From positions 341,292-405,291 of the forward strand of contig RHPI01003491.1 in the NCBI GenBank assembly GCA_009103225.1: a stretch of 64,000 nucleotides of DNA, in the 5' to 3' direction. Made by a program: the position numbers and the translations under genes. The notes below the pieces were generated by a model. It did not search any database. It was given only the letters and a program-made list of their open reading frames with translations, and was not told the origin of the DNA. Of this stretch, positions 32,689 through 44,422 are shown in pieces; the first letter of the stretch is position 1, and each line of letters starts with the position of its first letter. The stretch comes from Chlorokybus atmophyticus (Eukaryota; Streptophyta; Chlorokybophyceae; Chlorokybales; Chlorokybaceae).

Positions 32689-34324
32689 CTACAAAGCCTT
32701 AGACCGAACAAACTGCCCCTTCTCGCTGGCTGCCATCAACTTCTTCTCCTCCTCAATGTCCTTCCATGTGGTCGCAGCCTTTGGCAAAGACACCTTCGGC
32801 TTGGGCAGCCCGGGCGACTTGCGAGGGTTGGTGATGATGCCTGCAAAACCACACAAAGCGTTGGTCGATCAATGTCCGGCAAAACAACGCAGCGCAGTGA
32901 AAAGAGAAAGCAGCAACAACTGTGTACCGTCAATCATTCCATATTCGATCGCTTCCTCGGGTGACATGAAGAAATCGCGGTCTGTGTCGCGGTCAACCTG
33001 CTCCTCAGACTGCCCGGTGTGCAGCGCAAGGTACTTGTTTAGGGTAATCTTGTGATGCATAATCTCGTTGGCCTGGATCTCAATGTCGGTGGCCTGACCC
33101 TGCGTGCCTCCAAGGGGCTGATGGATCATGATGCGCGAGTTTGGCAGGCTGTAGCGCTTGCCCTTCTTGCCAGCACTCAACAAGAATGCGCCCATACTGC
33201 AAAGCATAACATTGAATTACAACCGTTACCAGGCAGAGCCTCCCTGGTAATACTGAGCGCACTTGACGCACCACTAGCTAAACGCACAAGAACTTGTCGC
33301 ATGCTTCACAATACAACGAAGTTGAGTTGTGAATTTCACATTCCAAACTAGTTGAGGACACACCTTGCCGCGAGGCCAGAACACACGGTGCTAACATCTG
33401 GCCGTATGTGGTTCATGGTGTCGAAGATCGCCATGCCTGTTACAATTTGACAACGTCATTATAACCTCTGCAGCGAGAGGACCATGATGTTACAATATAA
33501 AAATCTAAACACAAACATAGATATAGATATAAATATACATATACATATATATACAACGCGCACTTGTGCTGCTCACCCGCTGTCACTGAACCTCCAGGAG
33601 AGTTGATGTAGATGACAATATCCTGTCAACGAGATGATGGCAGTCATACCGTGGTATAAGAAAAACACCATGGTACTGACAAGTGCCTGAATGCACCCAT
33701 CATGATGCACTCTCGAGACTTATTACTGTTACCTTCTTGGGATCGACAGCATCAAGGTATAGCAGCTGAGCAACAATGACATTTGCCATGTCATCATCAA
33801 CGGGGCCACCGAGACGGATAATGCGCTGCAAAGCCGTATACATACTCCTTAGGACGCACACAAGCAGCTTCTGTGCACTACACGGTCCAACAAGCATGGC
33901 TGCTAGAGACTAACATAAAGGGTTGGAATGCTTTTGGACACAGAAAACTATCGCTGAAGCAAAGTACTTGACTTGATGACGTGCTGTTGGAAACCATCCA
34001 CTCACCTGCTGGAAAAGGCCGCTGAGCACGCCCTGGAAGCGTGAGGCCATCTCGGGTGGAGGGCCCTGACCCTGAGCCGCCCTGAACGAATTTGAGTACG
34101 GCTCTGGAAGGTTCCTGAAGAAATGAAAAACATCAACAGCCACTCAGCAGTCCGCTTCTCCTTGCTTGATTCGTCAGCACAACTGAGCTGAGCTCGTTTG
34201 CAATAGCATAATCACCAACTTACTTTCCGGACACAATTGAATTGGTCGGTGAAGAAGGAGTCCACAAGTGTGACGTGTGCAGCTCGGCAGAGCGCCGCAG
34301 TACGTCGTCCATGCTCGCGCGCAT
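32689..34324 (-). CDS. CLPP: ClpP, caseinolytic protease proteolytic subunit (nuclear, probably plastid)
   Basis: Serine peptidase that forms the chamber of the Clp protease. Seen: [40 protein letters not shown], nucleophile serine in GLAASMGAFLL, histidine in MIHQPLGG, the acidic triad region [11 protein letters not shown], and the plant-like [11 protein letters not shown] end. The C terminus is [10 protein letters not shown] before TAG at 32689-32691. The N-terminal extension ([14 protein letters not shown], then [20 protein letters not shown]) lies before the mature core and fits an organelle-targeted precursor; plastid location is inferred. The first in-frame ATG I can defend is 34324; arginine-rich sequence upstream (RLAASRRRLQTTT) could be an earlier exon. 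GT-AG introns throughout. Head to head with the ankyrin-BTB gene. Confidence 0.92.
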
Positions 34325-34619
34325 TGTTGTCGTCTGCAAGCGTCTCCGACTAGCCGCAAGCCTTCTGCACAGAACGCAGCCCACAGAGCCATGGTCATGT
34401 ATATAACTTGGCTTATGTCATAGAACTTGCTGCTTTGCAATTGACGACAACTCCAAACCACAGCCAAAATCCGCAACACACCAACCCCTAGCTATGCCAT
34501 GCTCAAGGCAAGACAAGTGTTTCACACGGGCCAGATCTCTCAGCGAGCACAGGTCAATTGTCACAGGCAGTGCAATTGTCGCGTGTATACAGAAGCGAAA
34601 TTAATGTCGACAATCAGCC
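34325..34619. promoter_or_regulatory. divergent promoter region, ClpP / ankyrin-BTB
   Basis: About 295 bases between the two divergent starts. An imperfect CCCCTAGC lies near 34486. It may also contain a first ClpP exon. Confidence 0.4.
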
Positions 34620-37600
34620 ATGCGGAAGGTGATGGTGGAGCAAGAGTCATCCACGACACTGCTTATTGTCACTCACGGAGCAGACGCAGAAGCGGGTTTG
34701 GCGCCATCGAGTACCCTCGCACCCAGGAACGACGACGACGACACCTGCGCAACGGCTGCCATGGACGCCATCGCTGCCGCCGCCGCCAACACCGCCGTCG
34801 CTGCCGCCGCTCAAAACCCTAATCACTATCAACACGTCAATTCTGTGAAGCCTGTGCACTGGAATAAGACTGAAACAATGCATTTCATGCCTGGGCATCT
34901 CATGCACAGTCATGTAGTTTGCTTATGCCCTCAACTAGACTGTTTAGGAGTCGACGGTGGAGGCGGCGGAGGACGTGGAGTGGACAAGCGTTTGCATGGC
35001 GCACATGTCAGCGCCGCATGAGCATGAGCATGAGCATGAGCATGCAGGCGCTCAGCCGGACTTGCCTGCAGCAGCGCGGGAAGAGGTAATCAAGGCGTGT
35101 GCATGCTTGGAGCTTCAATAGTTGCGTGACTGGTATTCGTAGCATGTTTGGGGGATTGAATTTGTTGATATCTTGTTCAGAAATGCATGCAATAGTGTGA
35201 TTAGTCTTTGGTAGTTGCGGTCTGTTTATGACTTGGAGTCAGCATGCAGCTTGTATGCTTCCTGACGAAAGACTCACCAATAGCAACAGACGCTGAAGTC
35301 CCAGTATCAAGTAGCACAATACTTGACTGTTGCATGTATGCGACTCTATTAGCATCCTTAGTGCACTGGTAGCTGTGCTTGTGCGATTGACACATAACAG
35401 CATACAAAAATCTGCAACCACGGTGAGAGATCCAGCTGCTTTGAAAGGCACACATGCTCTTATGTATTACGTGTGGTGTGGCAGCGCATACACACGCTAG
35501 TCAGTGCCGTGGGCGGGCACCATGACGATGATGATTCCGATGATGAGATCCTCTTCGTCCCACGCGTGTATGCTCGCCGCAAAATCTCTGACGCAGACAT
35601 CTACTCCGCCGCGAGAGGTAGATGTCACCACCACCACCACCACCATGGTCATCATGATCATCACCATCGTCATCATCATAGTACCTGTCTTGTGCATGTA
35701 GCTGGCGATGTTGAGCGGGTGGGGCAGCTGTTGGCGAGCGAGAAGGTGGACGTGAACGCGCGGGACCGGTGGGACGCGGTGCCGCTCTACTATGCATGCC
35801 TTGCTGGGCACGAGGATGTTGCTCGCCAGCTCCTTGAGGCCGGTGCTGTCTGCAGTGAATACACCTTTGATGGCGACAGGTCAGGAAGCTAATTATTATG
35901 CACGTGTACAGTGTGCAGTGAGATGTGCGCACACACATCCACAACACGCGCGCACCCAAGCATGCAAGCATGCGCACGTGTGCGCGCGCACACACATGCA
36001 CGCGCGTTCAGGTGCCACTATGCTTCTCTGAACATGGATATGCGGGCGCTGCTGAAGGCCTATGAGCAGCGTCCTCCGCCCATGCCGCCCCTCGCACAGA
36101 GCTTGCGCGATTGCATGAACAACCCAGAGGCTTTCCCAGGTATGTCGTCATGACTCACAGAAGCACAGTAGAAGAGCACTCGGTCACTGACGCCTGACCT
36201 GCTGCAGACTTCACTTTCTATGTTGGTGAGGAGTTGATGCGTGTCCACCGCTGCATACTGGCTGCTCATGCTCCCTACTTCCGAAGAGCCTTCCAACGCA
36301 AGGTAACCATTGGGTTTGCTCAATGTACAATTCCTGTTGCGGTATCATATTCTGGTTTCGTATGGTGTGACTGTCAACCATGTTGTGTTTTATGCAGTGG
36401 CGAGGCAAGCAAGAGGCACACTTGAAGCAGTCGGTGATGGATTACACGGCGTTGCGCAATGTGTTGCAGGTGTGACATGCTATTACCCGTATCTTGCGTG
36501 TGTGCGGGCGTGTCATGTTGGGGGGTGATTATCTCCCTTACTGACTTCTCACAGTGTGCTGCGCTTTCAAGTTCTTCTACACAGAGCGGCTGGAAGTGGG
36601 CATGACTGATGCTGAGATGGTCACAAAGCTCATCAAACATTGCGAGTGCCCCGCATTGCTTCAGGCGCTCGAGAGCGAGGTGTGCTTGCGATAGCTATGG
36701 AATGGTGTGGCATATTGTGTGTGCACCCAACATGATGTCATGGATTATTGTTTTTTTCTGTACCAGATTGCGCATCAGCGGTATGCCGATTGGAAGTGTG
36801 TGCGTGAAGCTGAGATTGAGGTTAATGAGAGGGCTGCGCCTTTAAGAAGGCGTGACATTGCAGCTAGGCGTCTGCTCATACTCGTAAGGACACAAGACTG
36901 TGTTACTGTGCTGCTGCGACTTCATCATTCCTTGCAGTGAATGTGTATGTGGGCACAGGGTTCATCCTTGCCGGAAGAAGCGAGGCTGTTCAAGCGCCTC
37001 GGGGACTTGCTTTCGCAGTGCTTGCGCAACAGCGAGGAGGCCGGCGCAAGCAACATGGAGCGTGTGGTTGATGATGACTTTGCGGATCTGGTTGTGGTTG
37101 TGGAGTCGCGCAAGTTCAGGTGGGAGACCTGGTGCAACAACGATTTGTATTTCAATATGTACAGAATCCAACTTTCAATTTCAACTTTGAGGTGAACATT
37201 TACGCGCTGCATGTTGTTTGGCTGAATCTTTTGCGTGTGTGTTTTCTCTCAGGTGTCATAGGGTTATCCTGTCGGCTCGTTCAGAGTACTTCAAAGCGCT
37301 GCTTGCAAGGTCGAGTGAGTTCAGCGAGGGCCACCGTGCAGATGCGGCTGCTGGTTGTCAGTTGACACAGGTGACATATGCGCATGTGATGCATACGCAC
37401 ATGCACTCACGCGCATACACGCAGAGATTGACAGCAATGCGCTCACTAAGACAACAACATCCTCAATTTGAACAATGCAGCATGCTTTTTGCAGGTCGAG
37501 TTGAAAGAGTTGAGTGCAGCAGCTTTTGCAAAGGCGCTTGAGTTCATGTACACAAATAAGCTGCAAACGCTGGTGCCAGAGCTGGCAGTCGAGGTCCGTT

Positions 37601-38513
37601 TGCACAACACAATTTTTCTGTTGACACTACTGAGCAGATTCACAACCCCACTTACTGACTGTCTCTCTCTGTCAGGTGTTTGATGCAGCGTCCAGGCTGC
37701 TTCTGTTCTCAATGAGGCGCGCGGCCTCGGAGGTTCTGATTCCCGCGGTGGACACGGCGGACCCCGCGGCGACCTGCAGATGGCTCATGCTGGCGGACAT
37801 GTATGGCGTGGACGCCATGCGCGAGCACTGCCTCAATGTACTCGCGGAAAACCTTGCCCATGCAACCTTCTTTCCTGAGCGACAGGCCGCCATCAGCACA
37901 GCGGACTTCATAGAGGTAAATTGCAGTATGGTTATGAGTTTTGGGATGAGCATGCAAACGTAATGTATGCACACATGTTGGTTTTTCAGAACCTATGTTG
38001 GGGATGAGCATGCGTGCACACACGCATTTCTGCATACATGTACACGGGTGTGTATGTGCACATACACATCCGCACGTACAGGCTTGTACATCTGTGTATG
38101 CATGCATGCGCGCACAATGACCCCTCTTGCAGGTGGTGAGGATGCAGCCGCCGCCCCCAGAAAGAACGGAGGCGGATATCGGGCGGGCGAAGGAGGAGGG
38201 GTATGAGACGGGTACTGTAATGGGCGATCTGAGAGAGAAGTGGCTGGAGCTGTCGGGCACGATCGGGGAAGAGCGTGACCGTGAGGCAATACGCTTCGAC
38301 AGCGCCATGCGCAGGGTTGCACTGACTGAAGAGGATGTTACACCTGAAGAATTAGCTTTGGAGTTCTTAGATGATGAGGATGAAAGTGAGTTCGATGATC
38401 AGGAGTATGGGTTTGTTGAGAGGGATAGGGTTGCTGTTAATGGAAGGGGTGAGATGGGTAGGGATCGTGTTATTGCAACAGCTAGCCGGTTGTTGCAGGC
38501 CAATAGGGATTGA
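34620..38513 (+). CDS. ankyrin repeat-BTB domain protein (ABTB1/BPOZ-like)
   Basis: Probable CUL3 substrate adaptor, as for animal ABTB1. Early exons: 34620-34844, 34948-35085, 35485-35617, 35702-35879, 36012-36139 and 36208-36302; more follow to a stop at 38511-38513. Seen in order: an alanine-rich N terminus; a GAGCAT minisatellite giving EHEHEHEH; an acidic [11 protein letters not shown]; ankyrin repeats ([37 protein letters not shown]); a first BTB half ([31 protein letters not shown]); a second BTB ([45 protein letters not shown]); and BACK-like [14 protein letters not shown]. The acidic C-terminal tail ([13 protein letters not shown]) is unlike the animal protein. The start could also be 34632 or 34761. 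The 84-base intron 35618-35701 is open in frame. Confidence 0.88.
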
Positions 38514-38997
38514 CAGCGCTTTGTGCGCTTAGTGTTATTGAAGTCAGTGCATAGAAGGGCATGTGGTTTATGCAACTAGTGTAGCCAGACATGAAGGCTT
38601 TTGCACAAGAGCTACGTAACACTCCCTTGTATCAGCTGCGCGCGCAATGTCGCAGACCAGGGCAACAGCATGCTCAAGTTCATGATCACCAAAAGACAAT
38701 TTCGTAAGGAGTGATCGGCCTATTTCTCTCCTGCTTCTCCTAAACTGCAACATAATAAGCAATCGTGGAGGTGCCTTGTGCGGCATTCCACATTCAATTG
38801 AAAACGTGTCAACCAATCTCCCCTCCAAGCTGGTTGTATCCTCTTTGGTGCACCTGCCACTCTGCCTGGCCAGCCAGGCTTGTGCAGGGGCTCTTTTGCT
38901 AGTATGACTATACAAGCGAGCAGCCTCGGCCGTCATATTGTGTGCTGCCCTTATTGCGCGCTTTGCCGGGGAATATAATGCATAAATCATGCACTCA
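38514..38997. other. convergent intergenic region
   Basis: Between the ankyrin-BTB stop (+) and the TerC stop (-). No coding sequence supported. Confidence 0.5.
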
Positions 38998-40614
38998 TCA
39001 ATGTTCCGGATTTGAGTCTGCATTTGGCGCAAGCACAATCTCTTCTGCAGGCTTTTCCGGTAGCAGTAAGCTGAGGCCAACACCTCCGCCGAGCGTCAAA
39101 GCCACAACAGCGAGTGAGGCTTCCGTCGGGAGCGAGTAGCCCAAGTAATCAGCAACCATCTTGACTCCGATAAACCCGAGGACGAGCGCGACGGCGGGCT
39201 GAAGATATCGGAGCGTCCCGATGGCGTCCGCGACAAAGGAGTAGAGCGAGCGAAGCCCGAGGATGGCGAATATGTTGGACGTGTACACGATGAACGGGTC
39301 CTTCGTGACGCCAAACACGGCGGGGATGGAGTCCACGGCGAACACGACGTCTGAGAGCTCGATCACCGCGAGCACGAGCACGAGGGGTGTGAACTTCTTC
39401 ACGCCGTCCACGAGGGTCACGAACTTGTCCCCATCGTACGTGGACGTCACGGGGATGAACTTGCGCACGATCTTCACGAGGACGTTGTCGGACAGGTCGC
39501 CGTCCTCATCATCATCGTTGGCAAACAGCAGCTTGTAAGAGGAGATGATCAAGATGGCCGCAAACAGCAGCAGCACGCCCTCAAACTGCTGCAGAGTTGC
39601 CGCCCCAAGCGCAATCATAATTGCCCGGAACACCATCGCACCAACTATTCCATAAAACAACACCCTTCCTTGGTACGCCTCAGGCACCTATGTAACATCA
39701 ATATGAGCAACACTGCCACTACCACAAGTATTACGCACCCACATTCGAGTATACATAAAGGACAGAGTGCTGCTCACATGTTGTGTAATGTGTTGTTACG
39801 ATGTGAATCTTACCTGGAAGTAGTCGAAGACGAGCACAAACACAAAAAGGTTGTCCACGGAGAGGCTCTGTTCGAGGAGGTAGCCGGCAAAGTACTCGGC
39901 AGCCTTGGCGGAGCCCATCTTGACGAAGATACCCACGCCAAACATGACGGCCGCGCCCACCCACAGAAGCACGGCCGTCACATTCGGCGGTGCCGCGGGC
40001 TTGCCCACCTCGGGCTCAAGGGGCACATCCACCTGAGCCTGCAAAGTAATGACCATGTCTTGGTTGATGAGGTTGATGAGGTTGGTGGTGATGGTGGCAA
40101 TGCCGTATCGACTCCACAAACAGCAACACAACTACAACATACATACCAGTTCGTTTGCGTTTGCTTGCACAACATACCAAAACACTGCTGCGGCAAACGT
40201 TCAAACCACGCTATGCTGTCATGCCATGCACACAATCTTTCGCAACCATCCACCACTGATACTGCATTCCCATCACATGGCCACATCTCAACATGCAGTC
40301 ATGCTGTTACCACTCACCTCCATGGGGGCGGCAATGACTGCATTGTTGTTGTTGTTGGGTGCGGGTGGGGAGGCAGGCGGGTTGATGATGACAGTCTCAG
40401 AGGGCGCTGTGGCTGTGGCGGCGGAGGACGAGAGCGCTGTGGGAGACTCCGGCCGCGTGCTGTCGCGCGTCATCGTGTTGGCAAAGGAGGAGTGCTCGGT
40501 CAAGTTGTCCGACACAGCCAGGCCCCATCTTTGCGCGCGCGAGGGCCGTTGCTTTGGCAACTGTGGCATTGGTAACCTCCTCGCGGTTGATGATGGCTTT
40601 GCGGGTCGACATCG
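38998..40614 (-). CDS. TERC: TerC-family thylakoid membrane protein
   Basis: Integral membrane protein; the plant homologue is needed for thylakoid formation and membrane-protein insertion, and bacterial relatives act in metal handling. Seen: VTAVLLWVGAAVMFGVGIFV, YLLEQSLSVDNLFVFVLVF (acidic TerC motif), FYGIVGAMVFRAIMIALG, FEGVLLLFAAILII, a charged loop FANDDDEDGDLSDN, then LAVIELSDVVFAVDSIPAVF (second acidic motif) and hydrophobic spans to the C terminus, with the stop at 38998-39000. The N-terminal region before EVGKPAAPPN is Ser/Thr/Ala-rich, as in a transit peptide plus linker (TRPESPTALSSSAATATAPS). The 5' end is unresolved: one frame gives arginine-rich STARRLPMPQLPKQRPSRAQ; another starts at an ATG right after a splice acceptor but goes out of frame at a CC. 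I placed the boundary at the acceptor. Confidence 0.88.
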
Positions 40615-42170
40615 CTGTGAACCAACACTTGTTGTAGGTGTGCGATACCAGCATACAGTTGTCTGTCGGGAAGTGAGAGAAGTCGAACACATAATGCGCA
40701 AGTGTTGGTCGGTCAACGGGAGTGTTGTGTGGTACCTGAAGGCAGGGGAGAAGGTGCGAGCGTGGGGTCTTGTGTGCGTAGACAGGCCTGCACACGACAG
40801 CACTATTAACAACCCTAGTTGCGCGAGGCAACACTGCATCAACAACAAGAAAGAGAATTGACATGCTAGTCTGGGTCTATGCTGCTGAGTGAGTGGCTTG
40901 ACCAACATTCCACAAGACAATGGTTCAACCACTCTCCCACATTTTAACACGATGTGAGTGTGGGGCTGCAAGCTTCATAAGCATCATGGAAGCTGTCAAA
41001 TGTGTTGCAAGAGTCAGCCTTTTCCAATTGCAGTAAACGCAACAGTGAAAACGAGCAGCCAACGCACACCGGACTGGGTGACAGTAGAACGTGGCCCTAA
41101 CACTAGCGTGTATGGCTGCTTTGCTTGTGCATTGTAATGAATGCTTGAACTAGCAAGCACACGTGTTGAAACTCGGGCTCAACATCTCCATGGATGACAA
41201 GAAAGCAAGCAGGCAACACTGACCGAACTGTGCTCTTTGCGGCCCTAGCAGCGTGAACTGCATGGCAAACGGACACAGGGGCCAAGCATATACACAGTAC
41301 TGCTGTTGGCATACCACTGCTTCAATGACTGTATGCAATGCGAGTTGCCTTTTGAGCTGTAATGCGTGCGTGTTGGTCAAAAACCAGGCCATACAGGCCA
41401 GGCCAGGAGCACTGGACAAGCACCAAACCAGGCTGTGTAAACAACCAGCAGTCACCTAAACTGCGCGGCGGGGGAGGACGTCATGGAAGACACCCTGGCG
41501 CACAGTGACGAAGCCATACGATTTCCAACGAGGCGGCCGCGCCCGCCGCCGCCGCCACCCCTGCCGCCGCCGCCGCCGCCGCCACGTGGCAACTCTAATT
41601 AAGTTATACCTGTAATAAAAAGTCTGCATATAATCATGGGCACTTCCGGTCAATAGCGAATCAATAACTCGCGGTCAAAACGTAACCGACTATCGTCGGA
41701 TACTTCATTAGGCACCCATCTGGAACCGCCAATTTAGGCGAGCTCGCAACCTGTTCGCATTATGATTTTCCATCTATCAAGAGCGCAGCGGTCAAGTTGT
41801 AACTGTTCCTGTCAAACAACACCGATATCGACGCCGCCCGCGCGCTAGCCAGGTTGTGGTTTTTTTTCAGCCGGGCCGCGGATAGCGTGGATATCCACGT
41901 AGCGACGTGGCCAGCTATCAAAGCAAGCGTTTCGCGTGACGGTCGCGATATCTACAATAAACAATATCGGCGCTGGCTGCAATGGATATATATAGTAATG
42001 CCTTTCAGCGTCGACAGTCGTAACGGCTTGAAGCGCTAGTGCAAACAGTCGACTGTCGGTGTTTGCTTGTGGCGGGAAACTGTGCACTAATGTATGGCGG
42101 GCGTTTTGGTGGGTGTAGGCGGCGGCGGTGGTGGCGGTGGCCGTGTGGTTGTGTGTGTGTTGGGCTGGCG
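40615..42170. promoter_or_regulatory. upstream region of TerC and of the acidic protein gene
   Basis: The region between two divergent genes. It has an AACCCTAG telo-box at 40811-40818, a CCG/CCGCCA-rich run at about 41537-41583, and a GGCGGTGG-rich run at 42118-42145 just before the next start. A first TerC exon may lie near 40830. No separate gene supported. Confidence 0.4.
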
Positions 42171-43391
42171 ATGGATCCGTATGCTGGGTTGTCGGCGTCG
42201 GCGTATTCGGAGGAGGTGGAGGCGCTGCACGCGGAGACGGGCGTCAACAGGACGGTGCTGCGAAGGCTGTTGTGGCTGCACGGCGGCGACGCCAGCTACG
42301 TCTGCAGCGTCATCTGCACCGACAACGACGCCGCGGATGAGTACGACGACTACACCCACAACGCTTGCGTTAGAGTGGTAAGCAGGGATACTCTTTCTTT
42401 CTCCGCAACCTAGCCCAGAACATGCATGCGCGGTCTGGCTACCATGCATTGCTTCGTAAGTTAACGGGTGGGTTATTGATGCAGTGAGTAACATGGGAGT
42501 GATTGGTTGAGTGTGGGTGCGTGAGTCAGTGAGCGAGTGCACGACTGTTTGATTGCATGGACTGCCTGATCTCGCTTACGTGCTTGAGACGCTGATTGTT
42601 GACGTTGATTGTACTGGCTTGGAAATGCATTTTTGCTCACTCACAGGATGATGACGTTTATGATTACATCATGGTCGGTGAGATTGGTGAGGTGTGGAGG
42701 GACGGCGGTGCGAATGAGGCAGAGACCGATCATTGCGCTGCTGTTGTTGGTGACCAGATTTGCCAGCTCATTCCGTTCACACTGCCGACAACAACCACAA
42801 CAACAATCACAACTATGACAACACTAACATCAACATGGGAGAGAGGTGAGAGCGGACAGCAGCTGCAACCACTAATGTACATGTTGCACCACTGTTGTGG
42901 GTTGTTGCAAGCATGGTTGATGAGTATATGACATATATATGACATATACTCCCGCAGGTGAGAGTAGTGCGATGGGTGCGCAACGGTTGCAACATGAGCG
43001 GCAAGCAGAGCCCAGTTTACTCATCAACAAGCGGCGGTCATACGAGTCTGACTCCGACACTTGCACGCCGCTGAAGTCAACTCTTGTTGCCACTGCCGGC
43101 AGCCCCAAAACAAACGGTGAGAGAATACACATGTCTTTGTACTCAGAACTACCGAATTGAATATGTTGTGCATCAGGTGAGAGTCCCACTTCTGTGCTGG
43201 ACTTTAATGAAGCCAGCCACTCCCGTCTAGCGCATGTCAAGAAGCGGATACGTGTTTCAGGTGCGTGTCATGTGGTACAAGTCAACTCATTCGTATGAAA
43301 TGAGGGTTGTGTCTCTGAGGTGCGGTGTTGTGCTTGCTTTGGTGCAGTTGAGGAGAACGACCCCACATGCCGACGCCTGCAGCCAAGTTGA
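42171..43391 (+). CDS. unrecognised acidic, Ser/Thr-Pro-rich protein
   Basis: Exons 42171-42377, 42647-42845, 42958-43116, 43177-43260 and from 43348. Starts MDPYAGLSASAYSEEVEALH, then TVLRRLLWLHGGDASYVCSV, an acidic DNDAADEYDDY, a Thr-rich run near 42786-42840, and several Ser/Thr-Pro sites (TPLKS, AGSPKT, ESPTS) that suggest phosphorylation. KKRIRV could be a nuclear signal. I know no family. In the last exon the annotated frame stops at 43389, but one extra C in the run 43361-43364 would continue as HMPTPAAKLTSEQMRHLSQ then KCDITAMGMQMYSM to about 43546, which looks more protein-like. Two introns are flanked by GTGAGAG repeats. Confidence 0.6.
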
Positions 43392-44422
43392 CATCAGAGC
43401 AAATGCGACACTTGTCTCAGAAGCTGCAAAAATGTGACATTACAGCCATGGGCATGCAGATGTACAGCATGATATCGGCGTGCAGCTGTACAGGGTACCA
43501 ACCTTTTTTACATTTATATGTAGTGCGTTACTCCATTTGTATGTAGGAGCTACATAGGAAGCACAGAAAGGGCCTTATGTGTACAATGGTGAAAAGAGCT
43601 TTATCGCGTATCTTAGTATCAAAAGTTACAACGTGCCGAACAATCTGAGAGATGTTGCTGGTTGCACAGCGCCTGATAGTGGCTACATGCAGGCATAAAA
43701 TGATATACCGATATATCCATATCCACAACGAGGATGGCATGCGGCAGGGTTGTGCGCACAAGTGATGTGGTAGCATTCTGCAAGAAACTTGTGATTTTGA
43801 TGTTTGATTGTGGGCTTTTGACTGTGGATCTCAAGCATTTGACTGTGGACTAGCAATTGTGGATGGCAATACCTACGCCAGTTCCATTTGGTGTTTTCAG
43901 ACTGCTGCCACTTTGATTAGAGTGGCATTTGTTGAAACTGGGTCTGGGCTGCTGTTTGGCAGTAGCCCCAGACTAGTGTAGGACTAGTGTACTGCATGCT
44001 TCAATCAATGGCAACAGTTCTTAAGCAGCAGTGCGTGCGTGTGCACTACTCAGTGCGTGAGTACCGCCACATTGCCACACGCGTATCCGACACCACAGCT
44101 GTGTATGCCCAAAAATTAATGCACAGAGGTAAACCAAGTAAACCAAAGCAACAGTTGATATAACACAACCAACCAGCAGCAAACAGCAAACAGCGAGCAA
44201 AAGGCTGACCCGGGCCCCTAACAACAGCAAACTGAAACACAACTTGCAACACGCATGCAAGCAACTGTGTGGCTACGTGCAAAGGCACATAGGCACTCTG
44301 GGTGCATCTTATCCGTTTATATGAACAAGCGGTCCAGGTGCATAAGTGGGACCAGTGTTGCCTTGGCCCGCCACATGTGAACTTGTACAAAGCATTGACT
44401 GAGCCAACCGTACACATTTTAC
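43392..44422. other. convergent intergenic region
   Basis: Between the 3' ends of the acidic protein gene (+) and the BIG gene (-). Nothing beyond the possible frame extension to about 43546 is supported. Confidence 0.45.

Noticed and set aside
35501..36001. Minus-strand 166-codon open frame opposite the ankyrin exon
   Set aside because: Shadow of the ankyrin-BTB coding strand and of the His-coding intron.
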